DNA from: Streptomyces vilmorinianum
GTDB lineage: Bacteria; Actinomycetota; Actinomycetes; Streptomycetales; Streptomycetaceae
DNA: 64,000 nt
Direction of reading: 5' to 3'
Assembly (NCBI RefSeq): GCF_005517195.1
Contig: NZ_CP040244.1
Coordinates: 3,552,001-3,616,000, forward strand
Part shown: piece after piece, positions 49,900 through 58,966 of the stretch
How positions within the stretch are numbered: position 1 is the stretch's first letter
How the letters are laid out: every line of letters starts with the position of its first letter
The notes under the pieces: generated by a model
The model's database searches: none
What the model was told of the DNA's origin: nothing
The model's input: only the letters and a program-made list of their open reading frames with translations
Translations under genes and position numbers: made by a program

Positions 49900-50133
49900 T
49901 CAGCTCTCCTCGATGTCCTGGCGCCACGGCCGGCCTTCACCACCTGGCCGCAGAGTCACCTCCGGCGCCGGCCCCGTACGGCGCTGCCGAGCAGTCGCCG
50001 CCACCGCGCCCAGCATCAGCAGCCCCGCGACCACGAGCAGCGGCACGGTGAAGTCGGTGTAGAGGCTGATGAACACGAGGGCCAGGCCCACCGCGAACAC
50101 AGCCAGCGCAGCATCGGATCTTCCAGACAACAT
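49900..50133 (-). CDS. Small membrane protein with two spans
   Basis: A 77-residue leftward protein. Two hydrophobic spans (ALAVFAVGLALVFISLYT and VPLLVVAGLLMLGAVAA) are joined by a short loop and followed by a basic tail. ATG 50133 has GGGGGG upstream. The overlapping plus-strand frames look like shadows. It may be a lysogeny-expressed gene; function unknown. Confidence 0.55.
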   Translation of the reverse strand: MLSGRSDAALAVFAVGLALVFISLYTDFTVPLLVVAGLLMLGAVAATARQRRTGPAPEVTLRPGGEGRPWRQDIEES

Positions 50134-50182
50134 GACCCCCCAAGGTCTGAGATGCCCAGATCGTACGGACAGGGAGCGCCCC

Positions 50183-50539
50183 ATGCCCAGACGTACAGGC
50201 TGGCGGGTGTGTTCGACGCCCGGCTGCCCCGAGTTCTGCCAGGGCGGGCGTTGCGAAGGCTGCCGCTCCGAAGCCGAACAACGCCGCGGCAGCGCCCGGC
50301 AACGCGGCTACGGCCGCGGCCACGAGACCCGCTTCCGCCCTGGAGTCCTCGCCAAGCACCCCACCTGCGTCCTCTGTGGCCAGCGGCCCAGCGTCCACGC
50401 CGATCACCACCCCCTCAGCCGACGCGAACTCACCGATCAGGGCCTCGACCCGAACGACCCGAAGCACGGGCGCGGACTGTGCGGCCCCTGCCACTCCAGC
50501 GAGACCGCCCAGCACCAGCCCGGAGGGTGGCATGTGTGA
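50183..50539 (+). CDS. HNH endonuclease
   Basis: A 118-residue HNH nuclease. Two Cys pairs hold structural zinc (CSTPGCPEFC near the start and CVLCGQRPSVHADHHPLSRRE with the catalytic His), and the end has HGRGLCGPCHSSETAQ. Phage HNH proteins beside terminase genes assist DNA cleavage at cos during packaging. AGGGAGC precedes the ATG. The position upstream of the terminase genes fits a cos-type packaging module. Confidence 0.85.
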   Translation: MPRRTGWRVCSTPGCPEFCQGGRCEGCRSEAEQRRGSARQRGYGRGHETRFRPGVLAKHPTCVLCGQRPSVHADHHPLSRRELTDQGLDPNDPKHGRGLCGPCHSSETAQHQPGGWHV

Positions 50540-50545
50540 CTCGCG

Positions 50546-51010
50546 TCAGCAGGGTTCCTCCTCGGTTCTGGGGATCCGAGTGACCTGCCGGGACACTTTC
50601 TTCCAGCATCCTTCGCTACCGCGCCACTTCCAGCGCCACCTCTCCCTCTTGAGCGACCTCAGATTCACCCTCTCTCCGAGCTCTCGACGCCGAAGAGGAT
50701 GTGCTGTTGTCCAGTAGATCTCGGCGTAGATCTCCCCAGACTCTGGTCGACGGAAGTCAATGGTGATCGGCTCGTCGTGTGCGCTCATCTGCGAGCTCCG
50801 CTGGGGTAGCTGATCTGGCACACGAACCTCGACTGATCGAGCTACCGCCGTACCCAGCGCCCGCACGACAACCCTTTCGGTCTTCGGGTCGCGGCGCCAC
50901 TCGTATCGGACACCCCACGCATACCGTGGACGATCTACCCAGGCCCAGTACGCCACGGATGCAGCACCAAGCGCCGCCACGATCGAAAAGATGAGAGTCG
51001 AGACAGCCAC
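50546..51010 (-). CDS. Single-span membrane protein, unknown function
   Basis: A 154-residue leftward protein beginning at GTG 51010. One hydrophobic span (STLIFSIVAALGAASVAYWAW) is followed by a soluble beta-rich domain with basic residues (YAWGVRYEWRRDPKTERVVVRALGTAVARSVEVRVPDQ; EIYAEIYWTT). It sits between the HNH and terminase genes on the opposite strand, an insertion typical of moron genes that are expressed from the lysogen. Confidence 0.6.
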   Translation of the reverse strand: MAVSTLIFSIVAALGAASVAYWAWVDRPRYAWGVRYEWRRDPKTERVVVRALGTAVARSVEVRVPDQLPQRSSQMSAHDEPITIDFRRPESGEIYAEIYWTTAHPLRRRELGERVNLRSLKRERWRWKWRGSEGCWKKVSRQVTRIPRTEEEPC

Positions 51011-51570
51011 GCGCGGACAGTAGCGTGCACGAGCCCGTACTACCCGCAACCCACGCTCACGACATATGCGTCATTCATCCATGCGGGCTGACAGGGATCT
51101 GGTTCCGGCGCACCGTCCCATTCCCACCCCTCCACCCGATCCCCGGCGGACAGGGTACGTACCCGGACCAGGGACAGGCAGACACCACGAGCCATCACAC
51201 AGGCACACCACACACCTGACCCACCCCACTCCGCGCCGGCCAACGGCCGGCCCACGCACTACCAGCCGGGCACCAGCTCGGGCCGCTGCGCCCCAACAAC
51301 CAGGGCAGCAGCCACCACTGGCTCGCTCGATGACCGCTCGACGGCGACCAGCGCGCAGTCAGCAGCGCCCACGCGACCGCGACACGTGATCCATCAGGCC
51401 AGCCTCGTCACGCTCAGTGGTGAACGGGTGGGGGAGCACCCCCGACGGCCGGCCTGAGCCGGACCGCCGGGGAGGGCCGCGGCAGGTCGGTCAAGATCAG
51501 AACTTCCAAGATGATCAAGACCGCTCACGCGATGTGACGGTGAACGCAGCCGCGCGAGGCGGCAGTTGGA
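51011..51570. other. 560-bp gap before the terminase genes, possible packaging site
   Basis: No gene is convincing here; the open frames are low-complexity and lack start signals. A hairpin GGGGG-AGCA-CCCCC lies at 51430-51443, and GATCAAGA-like repeats occur near 51492-51523. The place next to HNH and terminase genes is where a cos site would be expected, but no cleavage site can be identified by eye. Confidence 0.4.
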
Positions 51571-51579
51571 GTGATCAAC

Positions 51580-52053
51580 ATGGCCAAGGGCGGCGCACGC
51601 GCACGATCCGGACCCGCACCCGACCCCAACGCCCTCCGCCGCGAGCGAGACGCCGGCGAATGGACGGTCCTGCCCGTCGCAGGCCGCACCGGCGCCCCGC
51701 CGGCATGGCCGCTCAGCGATCAGACTGCTCGCGAGAAGAAGCTGTGGACCTCGCTGTGGGCCAAGCCCCAGGGACTGATGTGGGAGCGGTACGGCCAGGA
51801 GCTCGAGGTCGCGCTCTACGTCAGGCGGTTCACCGAGGCTGAGCTCATGGATTCCCGGGTGAACCTGTCCACGCTGGTGCGGCAGATGGCCGACTCGCTC
51901 GGCCTCACGACACCAGGGATGCGCGCGAACCGCTGGCGGATCGACCGCAGCGAGAACGGCGACGAGCGGCGCCCCGCGCCGACGGGTCGACCCGCTTCCG
52001 GCGGCCGCGTATCCGCGCGGGATCGATTGAAGGTCATCGGTGGCGGCGGCTGA
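51580..52053 (+). CDS. Terminase small subunit-like protein
   Basis: A 157-residue protein. A disordered start (MAKGGARARSGPAPDPNALRRERD) resembles small terminase proteins of actinophages. The core helices are SLWAKPQGLMWERYGQELEVALYVRRFTEAEL and LVRQMADSLGLTTPGMRANRWRI. ATG 51580 is preferred over GTG 51571 because of GGAG 8 bp upstream. It binds the packaging site and presents DNA to the large subunit, with which its gene overlaps by 14 bp. Confidence 0.82.
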   Translation: MAKGGARARSGPAPDPNALRRERDAGEWTVLPVAGRTGAPPAWPLSDQTAREKKLWTSLWAKPQGLMWERYGQELEVALYVRRFTEAELMDSRVNLSTLVRQMADSLGLTTPGMRANRWRIDRSENGDERRPAPTGRPASGGRVSARDRLKVIGGGG

Positions 52054-53677
52054 TGACGGAACCTGGCCGCTCGACTTCCCCACGCTGACAGTCGTCCCCG
52101 ACTGGATCTACGAGCACTGCCTCCTCGAGTCGGTCGGCGGTCTTGTCCGCGGCCCGCAGCACTTCCAGATGTACGACTGGCAGCTGCGCAGCACCGCACA
52201 GTTCTACCGGGTGCGGCCGGACGCGCGGCTCGGGCAGTTGTCGACCGCCTTCCACTACCGGCGCGGCCAGATCGTCGCCCCGCAGAAGTCCGGCAAGGGC
52301 CCGTGGACTGCGGGCATCGTCGCGGCAGAGGCTGTCGGCCCGGTGCTCTTCAACGGCTTCGCAGAGGGCGGCGAGGTCTTCGACTGCCGGGATCACGGCT
52401 GCGGTTGCGGGTGGGCGTACGAGTACGAGCCGGGAGAGCCGATGGGGCGCCCCTGGACCACGCCGCTCATTCAGATTACGGCTACGTCCGAGGATCAGAC
52501 CGACAACATCTACCGCCCGCTCCAGCAGATGATCCGCAACGGTCCGCTCGCCGAGCTGATGAAGGTCGGCGAGCAGTTCATCCGCCTTCCCGGCGACGGT
52601 CGCGTCGACGTCGTCACCTCGAGTGCCCAGTCCCGCCTGGGCAACCCGATCACCTTCGCCGCCCAGGACGAGACCGGCATCTGGACCGAGGGCAACAAGA
52701 TGACCAAGGTCGCGACCACGCAACGCCGCGGCTTGGCCGGCATGTCCGGCAGGTCGCTGGAGACGACGAACGGCTGGGACCCCGGCGAGAACTCGGTGGC
52801 TCAGAAGACCGCGGAGACCAAGCGCCAAGACGTCTACCGGCTTCACCGCCTGCCGCCCGGTGACCTGGACTACAAGAAGAAGGCCGAGCGCCGGAAGATC
52901 CACGCGTACGTCTACCAGGGCAGCGGCCACATCGACCTCGACTCGATCGAGGGCGAGGCCGCAGAGCTCCTGGAGAAGGAGCCGGCCGAGGCCGAGCGCT
53001 TCTTCGGTAACCGGATTGTCGCGGGCATGGGGGCCTGGCTCCAGCAGGACCGCTGGGACGCTCGCCACGAAGACCGCGGGCTGCCGGAACCGGGGACGCG
53101 AATCGTCCTTGGGTTCGACGGCAGTGACGTCGACGACTGGACCGGCCTGCGCGCCGAGACGCTGGACGGCTTCCAGTTCACCCCGCTGTACGGACCCGAT
53201 GATCGGCCGACGATCTGGGACCCGGAGGAGTGGGAGGGGCAGGTCCCGAGGCTCGAAGTGTCGGCCGCAGTGGACCACCTGTTCAGCACGTACGACGTCA
53301 TCCGGTTCTACGGTGACCCGCCGTACTGGACGAGCGAGCTCGCCCAGTGGCGGGCCCAGCACGGGGAGAAGCGCGTCATCGAGTGGCACACGGCCCGCGT
53401 CGTGCAGATGCACGCGGCCTGCGAGCAGCTCGTCACCGACGTCCTGAAGGCCGACAGTCCGTTCCGTCACGACGGATGCGAGACCACGTCGATCCACGTG
53501 CGGAACGCCCGCAAGGCAGCGCGGCCAGCGAACCGGTACGTACTCCGCAAGGCCGCTCACCACCAGAAGATCGACCTCGCCGTCTGCTCCGTCCTCGCTC
53601 ACGAGGCCGCGCAGGACGCGATCGCCGCCGGTCAGGCCCGCCCGAAGAAGAAGTCCCGAATGGTGATCCTGCGATGA
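52040..53677 (+). CDS. Terminase large subunit
   Basis: A 545-residue packaging motor. The ATPase domain has Walker A-like APQKSGKG near residue 79 and Walker B with catalytic Glu in ITFAAQDETG. The nuclease domain starts with the RNase H-like strand IVLGFDGSDVDDWTGL and contains further acids (FYGDPPYWTSEL; KIDLAVCSVLAHEAA). It cuts concatemers and pumps DNA into the prohead. GTG 52040 overlaps the small-subunit gene. All expected motifs are intact. Confidence 0.95.
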   Translation: MAAADDGTWPLDFPTLTVVPDWIYEHCLLESVGGLVRGPQHFQMYDWQLRSTAQFYRVRPDARLGQLSTAFHYRRGQIVAPQKSGKGPWTAGIVAAEAVGPVLFNGFAEGGEVFDCRDHGCGCGWAYEYEPGEPMGRPWTTPLIQITATSEDQTDNIYRPLQQMIRNGPLAELMKVGEQFIRLPGDGRVDVVTSSAQSRLGNPITFAAQDETGIWTEGNKMTKVATTQRRGLAGMSGRSLETTNGWDPGENSVAQKTAETKRQDVYRLHRLPPGDLDYKKKAERRKIHAYVYQGSGHIDLDSIEGEAAELLEKEPAEAERFFGNRIVAGMGAWLQQDRWDARHEDRGLPEPGTRIVLGFDGSDVDDWTGLRAETLDGFQFTPLYGPDDRPTIWDPEEWEGQVPRLEVSAAVDHLFSTYDVIRFYGDPPYWTSELAQWRAQHGEKRVIEWHTARVVQMHAACEQLVTDVLKADSPFRHDGCETTSIHVRNARKAARPANRYVLRKAAHHQKIDLAVCSVLAHEAAQDAIAAGQARPKKKSRMVILR

Positions 53678-53691
53678 GAGCGAGGTGAGCC

Positions 53692-55134
53692 GTGGAGCGC
53701 ACCGAGCTCGAGTGGCTGAAGCACCTGATCCAGTGCCACGACCGGGAGAAGCCGGCCCTGGCGCTGTTGGACTCGTACTACGAGGGTGAGCAGCCGCTGT
53801 CGTACCTGGCGCCCGAGCTCCAGGCCGAGATGGACGAGCGGATCCGCCAGGTCGTCGTGAACTGGCCCCAGCTCGTCGTCGATTCGATCGAGGAGCGCCT
53901 GGACGTCGAAGGCTTCCGGTTCCCGGAGGAGGCAGAGTCTGACGGCGAGCTGTGGCGGATCTGGCAGGCGAACCGCCTGGACGCGCAGTCGCACCAGGGC
54001 CACCTGGACGCCTTCATCGTCCGCCGCTCGTACGTCATCGTCGGATCCCGCGAGGACGACCCCGCAACGCCGCTCATCACCGTGGAGTCGGCGATGGACA
54101 TGTACGCGGAGCACGACCCGCGCACGGGTGCGCTCGTGGCCGCAGTGAAGCGTTGGTGCGAGGAGCCCGAAGGCCAGACGCCGATCGACTACGCCACCCT
54201 GTACCTGCCGAACTCCACCTCCTGGTGGAAGAAGGAGCCCGCCACCGGCGCCTGGGCCGAGGACCCGGACCACGAGCGCGACGACCATGAGCTCGGCGAA
54301 CTGCCCGTCGTACTCCTCGCGAACAGGGCCCGGCTGAAGAAGCAGGGCGGTGTCTCGGAGCTGAAGTCCGTCATCCCGCTGTCGGATGCGGCCTGCAAGA
54401 TCGCCACGGACATGATGGTGTCCGCCGAGTACCACGCCACCCCGCGCCGGGTGGCGTTCGGGTTCGGCGAGGAAGACTTCCAGGACCAGAACGGTCGTCC
54501 GGTGTCCGCGTTCTCCCGGATCATTGGCCGCGTCTGGGCCACTGAACGGCGCCGAGGATCTGGCGAGGACGGCGGCGCGGACGTCATCCAGTTCCCCGAG
54601 GCGCAGCTCAAGAACTTCCACGACACCATCAATCAGCTTGCCCGCCTGGTCGCGTCTCTGGCTGGCCTCCCGCCGCATTTCCTCGGCTACTCCACAGAGA
54701 ACCCGGCGTCCGCCGATGCCATCCGCTCGAGCGAATCGCGGCTCGTGAAGCGCGCGGAGCGCCGCCAGCGCGAGTGGGGCGAGGCGTGGGAGCAGGTGAT
54801 GCGCCTTGCGCTGCGCATCCGCGACGGTGTGTGGGACCCCCGTGCCATGTCGCTGGAGACGATCTGGCGAGACGCGTCCACGCCGACGATCGCGCAGAAG
54901 GCTGACGCGGCGGTGAAGCTGCACGTGGCGAAGATTGTGCCGCTCCGGCAGACCCGTGAGGACATGGGCTATACCCAGGCGCAGATCAAGCGCATGGAGG
55001 AGCAGGACGAGGCCGCGGCCACCAGCGCCATGGAACGGATCCTCGCCGGGGACCTGGCCGCGCTCGAGGCCGGGCCGAAGCCGGCACCTGACGACGAGCC
55101 TGACGACGCCCCGGCGCCTGCGAGCGCTGCGTGA
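53692..55134 (+). CDS. Portal protein (SPP1 gp6-like)
   Basis: A 480-residue portal subunit; the dodecamer forms the DNA entry channel of the head. Family features include LLDSYYEGEQPLSYL near the start, VVNWPQLVVDSIEERLDVEGFR, ISEL-like tunnel-region helices (LKNFHDTINQLARLVASLAGLPPHFLGYSTENPASADAIRSSESRLVKRAERRQ), and a C-terminal coiled region. GTG start after AGCGAGGTGAG. Stop overlaps the next gene. Confidence 0.93.
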   Translation: MERTELEWLKHLIQCHDREKPALALLDSYYEGEQPLSYLAPELQAEMDERIRQVVVNWPQLVVDSIEERLDVEGFRFPEEAESDGELWRIWQANRLDAQSHQGHLDAFIVRRSYVIVGSREDDPATPLITVESAMDMYAEHDPRTGALVAAVKRWCEEPEGQTPIDYATLYLPNSTSWWKKEPATGAWAEDPDHERDDHELGELPVVLLANRARLKKQGGVSELKSVIPLSDAACKIATDMMVSAEYHATPRRVAFGFGEEDFQDQNGRPVSAFSRIIGRVWATERRRGSGEDGGADVIQFPEAQLKNFHDTINQLARLVASLAGLPPHFLGYSTENPASADAIRSSESRLVKRAERRQREWGEAWEQVMRLALRIRDGVWDPRAMSLETIWRDASTPTIAQKADAAVKLHVAKIVPLRQTREDMGYTQAQIKRMEEQDEAAATSAMERILAGDLAALEAGPKPAPDDEPDDAPAPASAA

Positions 55135-56177
55135 CCACGCGGGCGCCGGAGCGGCTGTCCGCCGCTCAGGTCGCGGAGAGCTACTACGTGGCACTGTCGG
55201 GGCTGTCACGCCGCTCGGCGGACCGCGTCCAGGTCCTGTGGAAGGAGTTGGACCGGAGGGACCTGACTGCCTCGTGGGAGTCGCTCGTCGGCCCCCGGAT
55301 CATCGAGACGGTGACGGCCGGGCAGGCGGCGGCCGCGGCTCTAGCCGACCCGTACCTGTCCTCCGTCGTCGCGGCAGAAGGCGCCGATCCGGCGGTCGGC
55401 AGCCGCGTCCGCCCGAGCGCCTTCGCCGGATACGCGGCAGACGGCCGAGCCCTCGACACCCTGATGTACCTGCCGGTCATCACCACGAAGCAGTCCATCG
55501 CCGCAGGGCTGGACGAGACCGAGGCCATGATGCGCGGCCTGAACCAGCTGCTGCGCATGGCCGCCTCCGAGGTCACCAGCGCCGGACGCACGGCCGCTGG
55601 CGCGGGCATCGCCGCACGCCCGACCATCCAGGGCTACATCCGTATCGCCGCCGCGCCCTGCTGCGCCCGCTGCGCGATCCTCGCCGGCGTGGAGTACGGC
55701 TGGAACGCCGGCTTCCAGCGGCACCCCCGGTGCGACTGCTATCACATGCCCGCCGTCCTCGTGGCACGCGGCCGAGGCCGCCACGGAGCACACGGACTGC
55801 CCAGCAACGCCGTGACCGACGCGCGGACGTACTTCAACGGGCTGTCCCGGCGCGAGCAGGACCGGATCTTCACCGTCGACGGGGCGCGCGCCATCCGTGA
55901 CGGTGCGAGCATCACCTCCGTCGTCAACGCCCGCCGCGGCATGTACACCGCGACGGCCTACCGGCAGCAGCTGCGCGCCACCCGCGAAGGCACCACCCGC
56001 CGAGGCGCCTTCTACCGCTCCGAGCGGGCCCGGGCCATCGCCCGCGGCCAAGTCCCGGCATCCGGCCGGGGTTTCCAGCTGCGCAGCCCCCGTCTCCTTC
56101 CCGAGGAGATCTACAAGCTCGCCGCGGATCGCGATCAAGCGATCGCGATGCTGCGGCGCTTCGGCTACATCGACTGA
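55131..56177 (+). CDS. MuF-like head morphogenesis/capsid maturation protein
   Basis: A 348-residue minor head protein. Landmarks of this actinophage family are ESYYVALSGLSRRSADRVQVLWKEL, a long helical middle, a Cys-rich turn CCARCAILAG with RHPRCDCYHMP (a probable metal site), then SREQDRIFTVDGARAIRDGA. It is thought to be packaged with the portal. There is no extra toxin or ART domain at the C-terminus, as some MuF proteins have. GTG start overlaps the portal stop. Confidence 0.85.
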   Translation: MTTRAPERLSAAQVAESYYVALSGLSRRSADRVQVLWKELDRRDLTASWESLVGPRIIETVTAGQAAAAALADPYLSSVVAAEGADPAVGSRVRPSAFAGYAADGRALDTLMYLPVITTKQSIAAGLDETEAMMRGLNQLLRMAASEVTSAGRTAAGAGIAARPTIQGYIRIAAAPCCARCAILAGVEYGWNAGFQRHPRCDCYHMPAVLVARGRGRHGAHGLPSNAVTDARTYFNGLSRREQDRIFTVDGARAIRDGASITSVVNARRGMYTATAYRQQLRATREGTTRRGAFYRSERARAIARGQVPASGRGFQLRSPRLLPEEIYKLAADRDQAIAMLRRFGYID

Positions 56178-56247
56178 CCGGTGTAGCCCGCCCATCCCGC
56201 CGTGCGCGACGCACGGCCTCTTCATCCCGCGACGGGAGACGCACCAC

Positions 56248-56928
56248 ATGATTCTGCGTAACCGCTGGCTGCCCGCTGCCCGGAGCACGGACTGGTTCAG
56301 CATCACCCGACACGACGACCCCGACCCGGCCGACCCGGAACCGAAGGACCCCAACCCGGCGGACCCGGACCCTGCCGACCCCGACCCGGCCGATCCGGAG
56401 AGCCAGCTCGGCGACGCCGGCAAGAAGGCGCTTCAGAAGGAGCGTGCCGACAAGGCCGCTGCGAAGAAGGAAGCCGCGGCGGAGAAGAAGCGCGCCGACG
56501 AACTGGCCCGGAAGGTGCAGGAGTTCGAGGACCGGGACAAGACCGACCTCGACAAGGCGACGAATCGCGCTGAGGCGGCCACGAAGCGGGCCGAGGCCGC
56601 GACCGCACGCGCCGTACGTGCCGAGGTGAAGGCCGCGGCCTCAGAGTTCGCTGACCCGGAGGACGCAGCTGCGTTCCTCGACCTCAAGTCGTACTCGAAC
56701 GACGATGGCGAGGTCGACACCGACCAGATCGCGGCCGACCTCGAGGACCTGCTCCAGCGGAAGCCCCACCTGCGTCGCCACGCCCCGGCACCGGACCCGA
56801 AGAAGGGCCCGAAGCCCGACCCCAGCCAGGGTCCGCGCAAGGACCCGCCGCCCGCCGACTTCCGCACGGCATCCCGCGCCGACTACGAGGCCGCCCTGGC
56901 CAAGTACGGCGTGACCCCCCGCCGTTGA
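56248..56928 (+). CDS. Capsid scaffolding protein
   Basis: A 226-residue protein. After a short head domain comes a tandem (D/N/E)P-(A/K)D repeat (DPDPADPEPKDPNPADPD), then a long Lys/Glu/Ala coiled coil (residues 70-125; KKALQKERADKAAAKKEAAAEKKRADELARKVQEFED), an Asp-rich part and a basic tail (KKGPKPDPSQGPRKDP). That is the typical scaffold composition. GGGAGACG precedes the ATG; longer upstream frames overlap the MuF gene. The protein would be removed or cleaved on maturation, perhaps by the Prp-like protease coded next. Confidence 0.85.
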   Translation: MILRNRWLPAARSTDWFSITRHDDPDPADPEPKDPNPADPDPADPDPADPESQLGDAGKKALQKERADKAAAKKEAAAEKKRADELARKVQEFEDRDKTDLDKATNRAEAATKRAEAATARAVRAEVKAAASEFADPEDAAAFLDLKSYSNDDGEVDTDQIAADLEDLLQRKPHLRRHAPAPDPKKGPKPDPSQGPRKDPPPADFRTASRADYEAALAKYGVTPRR

Positions 56929-57113
56929 TCCGCATCCACGCACGCCTCGCCGCCGGCCTGACCCGGCTCGAGGTGGAGGGCCACGAGGGACACCTCGAGG
57001 ACGGGCGGGTCTGCGCTGCGGTCAGCGCAATCACACAAACCGCACTGCTCGGGCTCCAGGCCGTCGCCGAGCAGCACCCGGACCTCGTGTCCATCGACAT
57101 CACTGAGGAGTAA
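56925..57113 (+). CDS. Prp-like cysteine protease (short)
   Basis: A 62-residue protein beginning at TTG 56925, which overlaps the scaffold stop. The central part VEGHEGHLEDGRVCAAVSAITQTALLGLQ matches the active-site region of Prp (YsxB) proteases, with His20 (or His23) and Cys30 followed by AAVSA. Prp normally has about 105-110 residues, so this is a short form. Prp processes ribosomal protein L27 in some bacteria, and phage capsid proteins in Staphylococcus. Position between scaffold and capsid genes implies a role in prohead maturation. Confidence 0.7.
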   Translation: MIRIHARLAAGLTRLEVEGHEGHLEDGRVCAAVSAITQTALLGLQAVAEQHPDLVSIDITEE

Positions 57114-57115
57114 CC

Positions 57116-58429
57116 ATGTCTCTCACGACTCTCCGTCGGGGCCGGGCCTGGTCCTTCGACCTGGCCCGTCACGACATCCGCTCGCAGCTCCCGGCAGCAA
57201 TCCGGGAGATCATGCAGAACGGCCTGCTGCACCGCACCTTCGAAGAGGCGCTCATCCCCGAGTTCCTCTTCCCGATGATCGCCAGCCCGCGACCGTGGTC
57301 GCAGAACATCGGCGACACCGGCACATTCACCCGCTCCGGCCTGCTCACGCCGACCACCACGCCGCTCTCGGGCTCGGACCCGTCGCCGCAGACGTACAGC
57401 ATCGAGCAGTACTCGGTCACGATGGACCAGTACGGCATCACCCTCGACACCAACATGCTCCAGTCGCGGATGACGCTCGCATCGAAGTACCTGGAGGACG
57501 TTCAGAAGCTCGCGATCTCGGCCGGCCAGTCCCTCAACCGGATCGCCCGCGACAAGATGTACGCCGCCTACGCGGGCGGCCGCACCTGGGCCACCACGGC
57601 GGGCGCCTCAGACACGAGCATCATCGTCCAGTCCGTGAAGGGCTTCGAGTACGTCCTCGTCAACGGGAAGCCCACCCCCGTGTCGGGCGCCAACCCGCTC
57701 CCCATCAAGATCGAAGGCGTGGCCAACACGGTCACGGGCGTCAACGCCGGCACCAGCACCCTCACGCTGGGCACCGCCCGCGCCGACGTCGTCGGAGACG
57801 CGGTCGTCGCGGACAACGCGCCCGTGTCGATCCGCCCGTCGGGCACCCTCGACTCCGCCTTCGACCTGGGCACCTCGAACGTCGTGACGTTCAAGATGTT
57901 CCGGGCCGCGGTCGCGCGCCTGCGGAAGATGAACGTACCGACCTTCGGCGGCTACTACACCGCCCACATCGACCCGGACACTGAGACGCAGCTCTTCGAC
58001 GACGCCGACTTCAAGCAGGCCCTCCAGGGGCGCGTCGACTCGCCGATCTACCGCGACCTGTCCATCGGCCGGTTCGGCGGCATCGACTGGGTCCGCGACA
58101 ACGAGACCCCGACCGTTGCCGGCGGCACAGGCGGAGCCGTCACGGTGCACCGGCCGATCGTGTTCGGTGCCGAGTCGCTCCTGTCGGCGCCCTTCGAGGG
58201 CATGGGTGACCTCCTGCGGGAGACGGACGTGTCCGACGTGCCGTCGATCCAGATGGTCGGCCCGGCGAACGGCGTCCAGGTCGCCATGATCACGCGGCCG
58301 CCGATGGACCGACTCCAGCAGATCCTGTCGTCCACCTGGTCGTGGGTTGGCGACTTCGGTGTCCCGTCTGACTCGACCACCGGCGACGCGTCCCTGTTCA
58401 AGCGTGCCGTGGTCCTCGAGCACGCGTGA
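57116..58429 (+). CDS. Major capsid protein
   Basis: A 437-residue protein directly after the scaffold/protease genes. It contains RPWSQNIGDTGTFTRSGLLTPTTTPLSG, then QYSVTMDQYGITLDTNMLQSRMTLASKYLEDVQKLAISAGQSLNRIARDKMYAAYAGGRT (spine-helix-like), an insertion with beta structure, and TFGGYYTAHIDPDTETQLF. This is an HK97-fold coat of the N4-gp56-related kind. An ATG with AGGAGT upstream, and a terminator after the stop, fit strong expression. Confidence 0.88.
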   Translation: MSLTTLRRGRAWSFDLARHDIRSQLPAAIREIMQNGLLHRTFEEALIPEFLFPMIASPRPWSQNIGDTGTFTRSGLLTPTTTPLSGSDPSPQTYSIEQYSVTMDQYGITLDTNMLQSRMTLASKYLEDVQKLAISAGQSLNRIARDKMYAAYAGGRTWATTAGASDTSIIVQSVKGFEYVLVNGKPTPVSGANPLPIKIEGVANTVTGVNAGTSTLTLGTARADVVGDAVVADNAPVSIRPSGTLDSAFDLGTSNVVTFKMFRAAVARLRKMNVPTFGGYYTAHIDPDTETQLFDDADFKQALQGRVDSPIYRDLSIGRFGGIDWVRDNETPTVAGGTGGAVTVHRPIVFGAESLLSAPFEGMGDLLRETDVSDVPSIQMVGPANGVQVAMITRPPMDRLQQILSSTWSWVGDFGVPSDSTTGDASLFKRAVVLEHA

Positions 58430-58436
58430 CCACGCG

Positions 58437-58463
58437 AGAGGGCGGCCGCTGCGGCCGCCCTCT
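58437..58463 (+). terminator. Terminator after the capsid gene
   Basis: An 11-bp stem (58437-58447 with 58453-58463) around GCTGC, 8 bp after the capsid stop. It would lower expression of the downstream connector genes relative to capsid. Confidence 0.8.
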
Positions 58464-58487
58464 TCCGCACCTGAAAGGGGATGACCC

Positions 58488-58925
58488 ATGCGTGTCGTTG
58501 TGACGGAGGCGTTCCGCGCCTACCTGAACCTCCAGCCCGAGGACTTCGCCGAGGGCCAGGAGGTGAAGGGCTCTGCCGCCCGCTACCTCCTCGAGGCCGG
58601 CGCGGCCGTCGAACCTGCCGACGATGAGGCCCGAGAGATCGCCGGGGCGCCCGTCAGTGTGCCTGAGCCGTCCCACCGGGAGCCGTGCGTCGATGGCAGC
58701 GTCTGCGGCGGCGGGCAGTGCCCGCCCGAGCAGGAGCCCGACGGCGGCAGTCCGGAGCCGTCCGGTGAGCTCGACATCGAGAGCTCGGTCGCCAAGATCC
58801 TCCAGTGGGTGGGGGAGGACCTGGACCGCGCCGACAAGGCACTGGCCGCCGAGCAAGCGAAGGACAAGCCGCGCTCCACGCTCGTGAAGCAGCTCGAGGC
58901 ACTCCTCGAATCATCGGCGAACTGA
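58488..58925 (+). CDS. Head accessory protein, unknown function
   Basis: A 145-residue protein. The N-terminus (MRVVVTEAFRAYLNLQPEDFAEGQEVKGSAARYLLEAGAAVEPADDE) is related in layout to the small protein coded next, suggesting duplication. The rest is an acidic Pro-rich linker with Cys residues and a helical end (IESSVAKILQWVGEDLDRADKALAAEQ). It may be a decoration or head-tail joining component. Confidence 0.62.
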   Translation: MRVVVTEAFRAYLNLQPEDFAEGQEVKGSAARYLLEAGAAVEPADDEAREIAGAPVSVPEPSHREPCVDGSVCGGGQCPPEQEPDGGSPEPSGELDIESSVAKILQWVGEDLDRADKALAAEQAKDKPRSTLVKQLEALLESSAN

Positions 58926-58966
58926 TCCAACCCACTTCAACCCAAGCGTGGTGAGAGGAGGCCCCC

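Noticed and set aside
49817..50062. Plus-strand frame opposite the two-span membrane protein
   Set aside because: It lacks a ribosome binding site, and the opposite strand encodes two clean hydrophobic spans after GGGGGG-ATG.
51066..51389. Plus-strand frame in the gap before terminase
   Set aside because: It is Pro/Thr/Arg low-complexity with no start signal.
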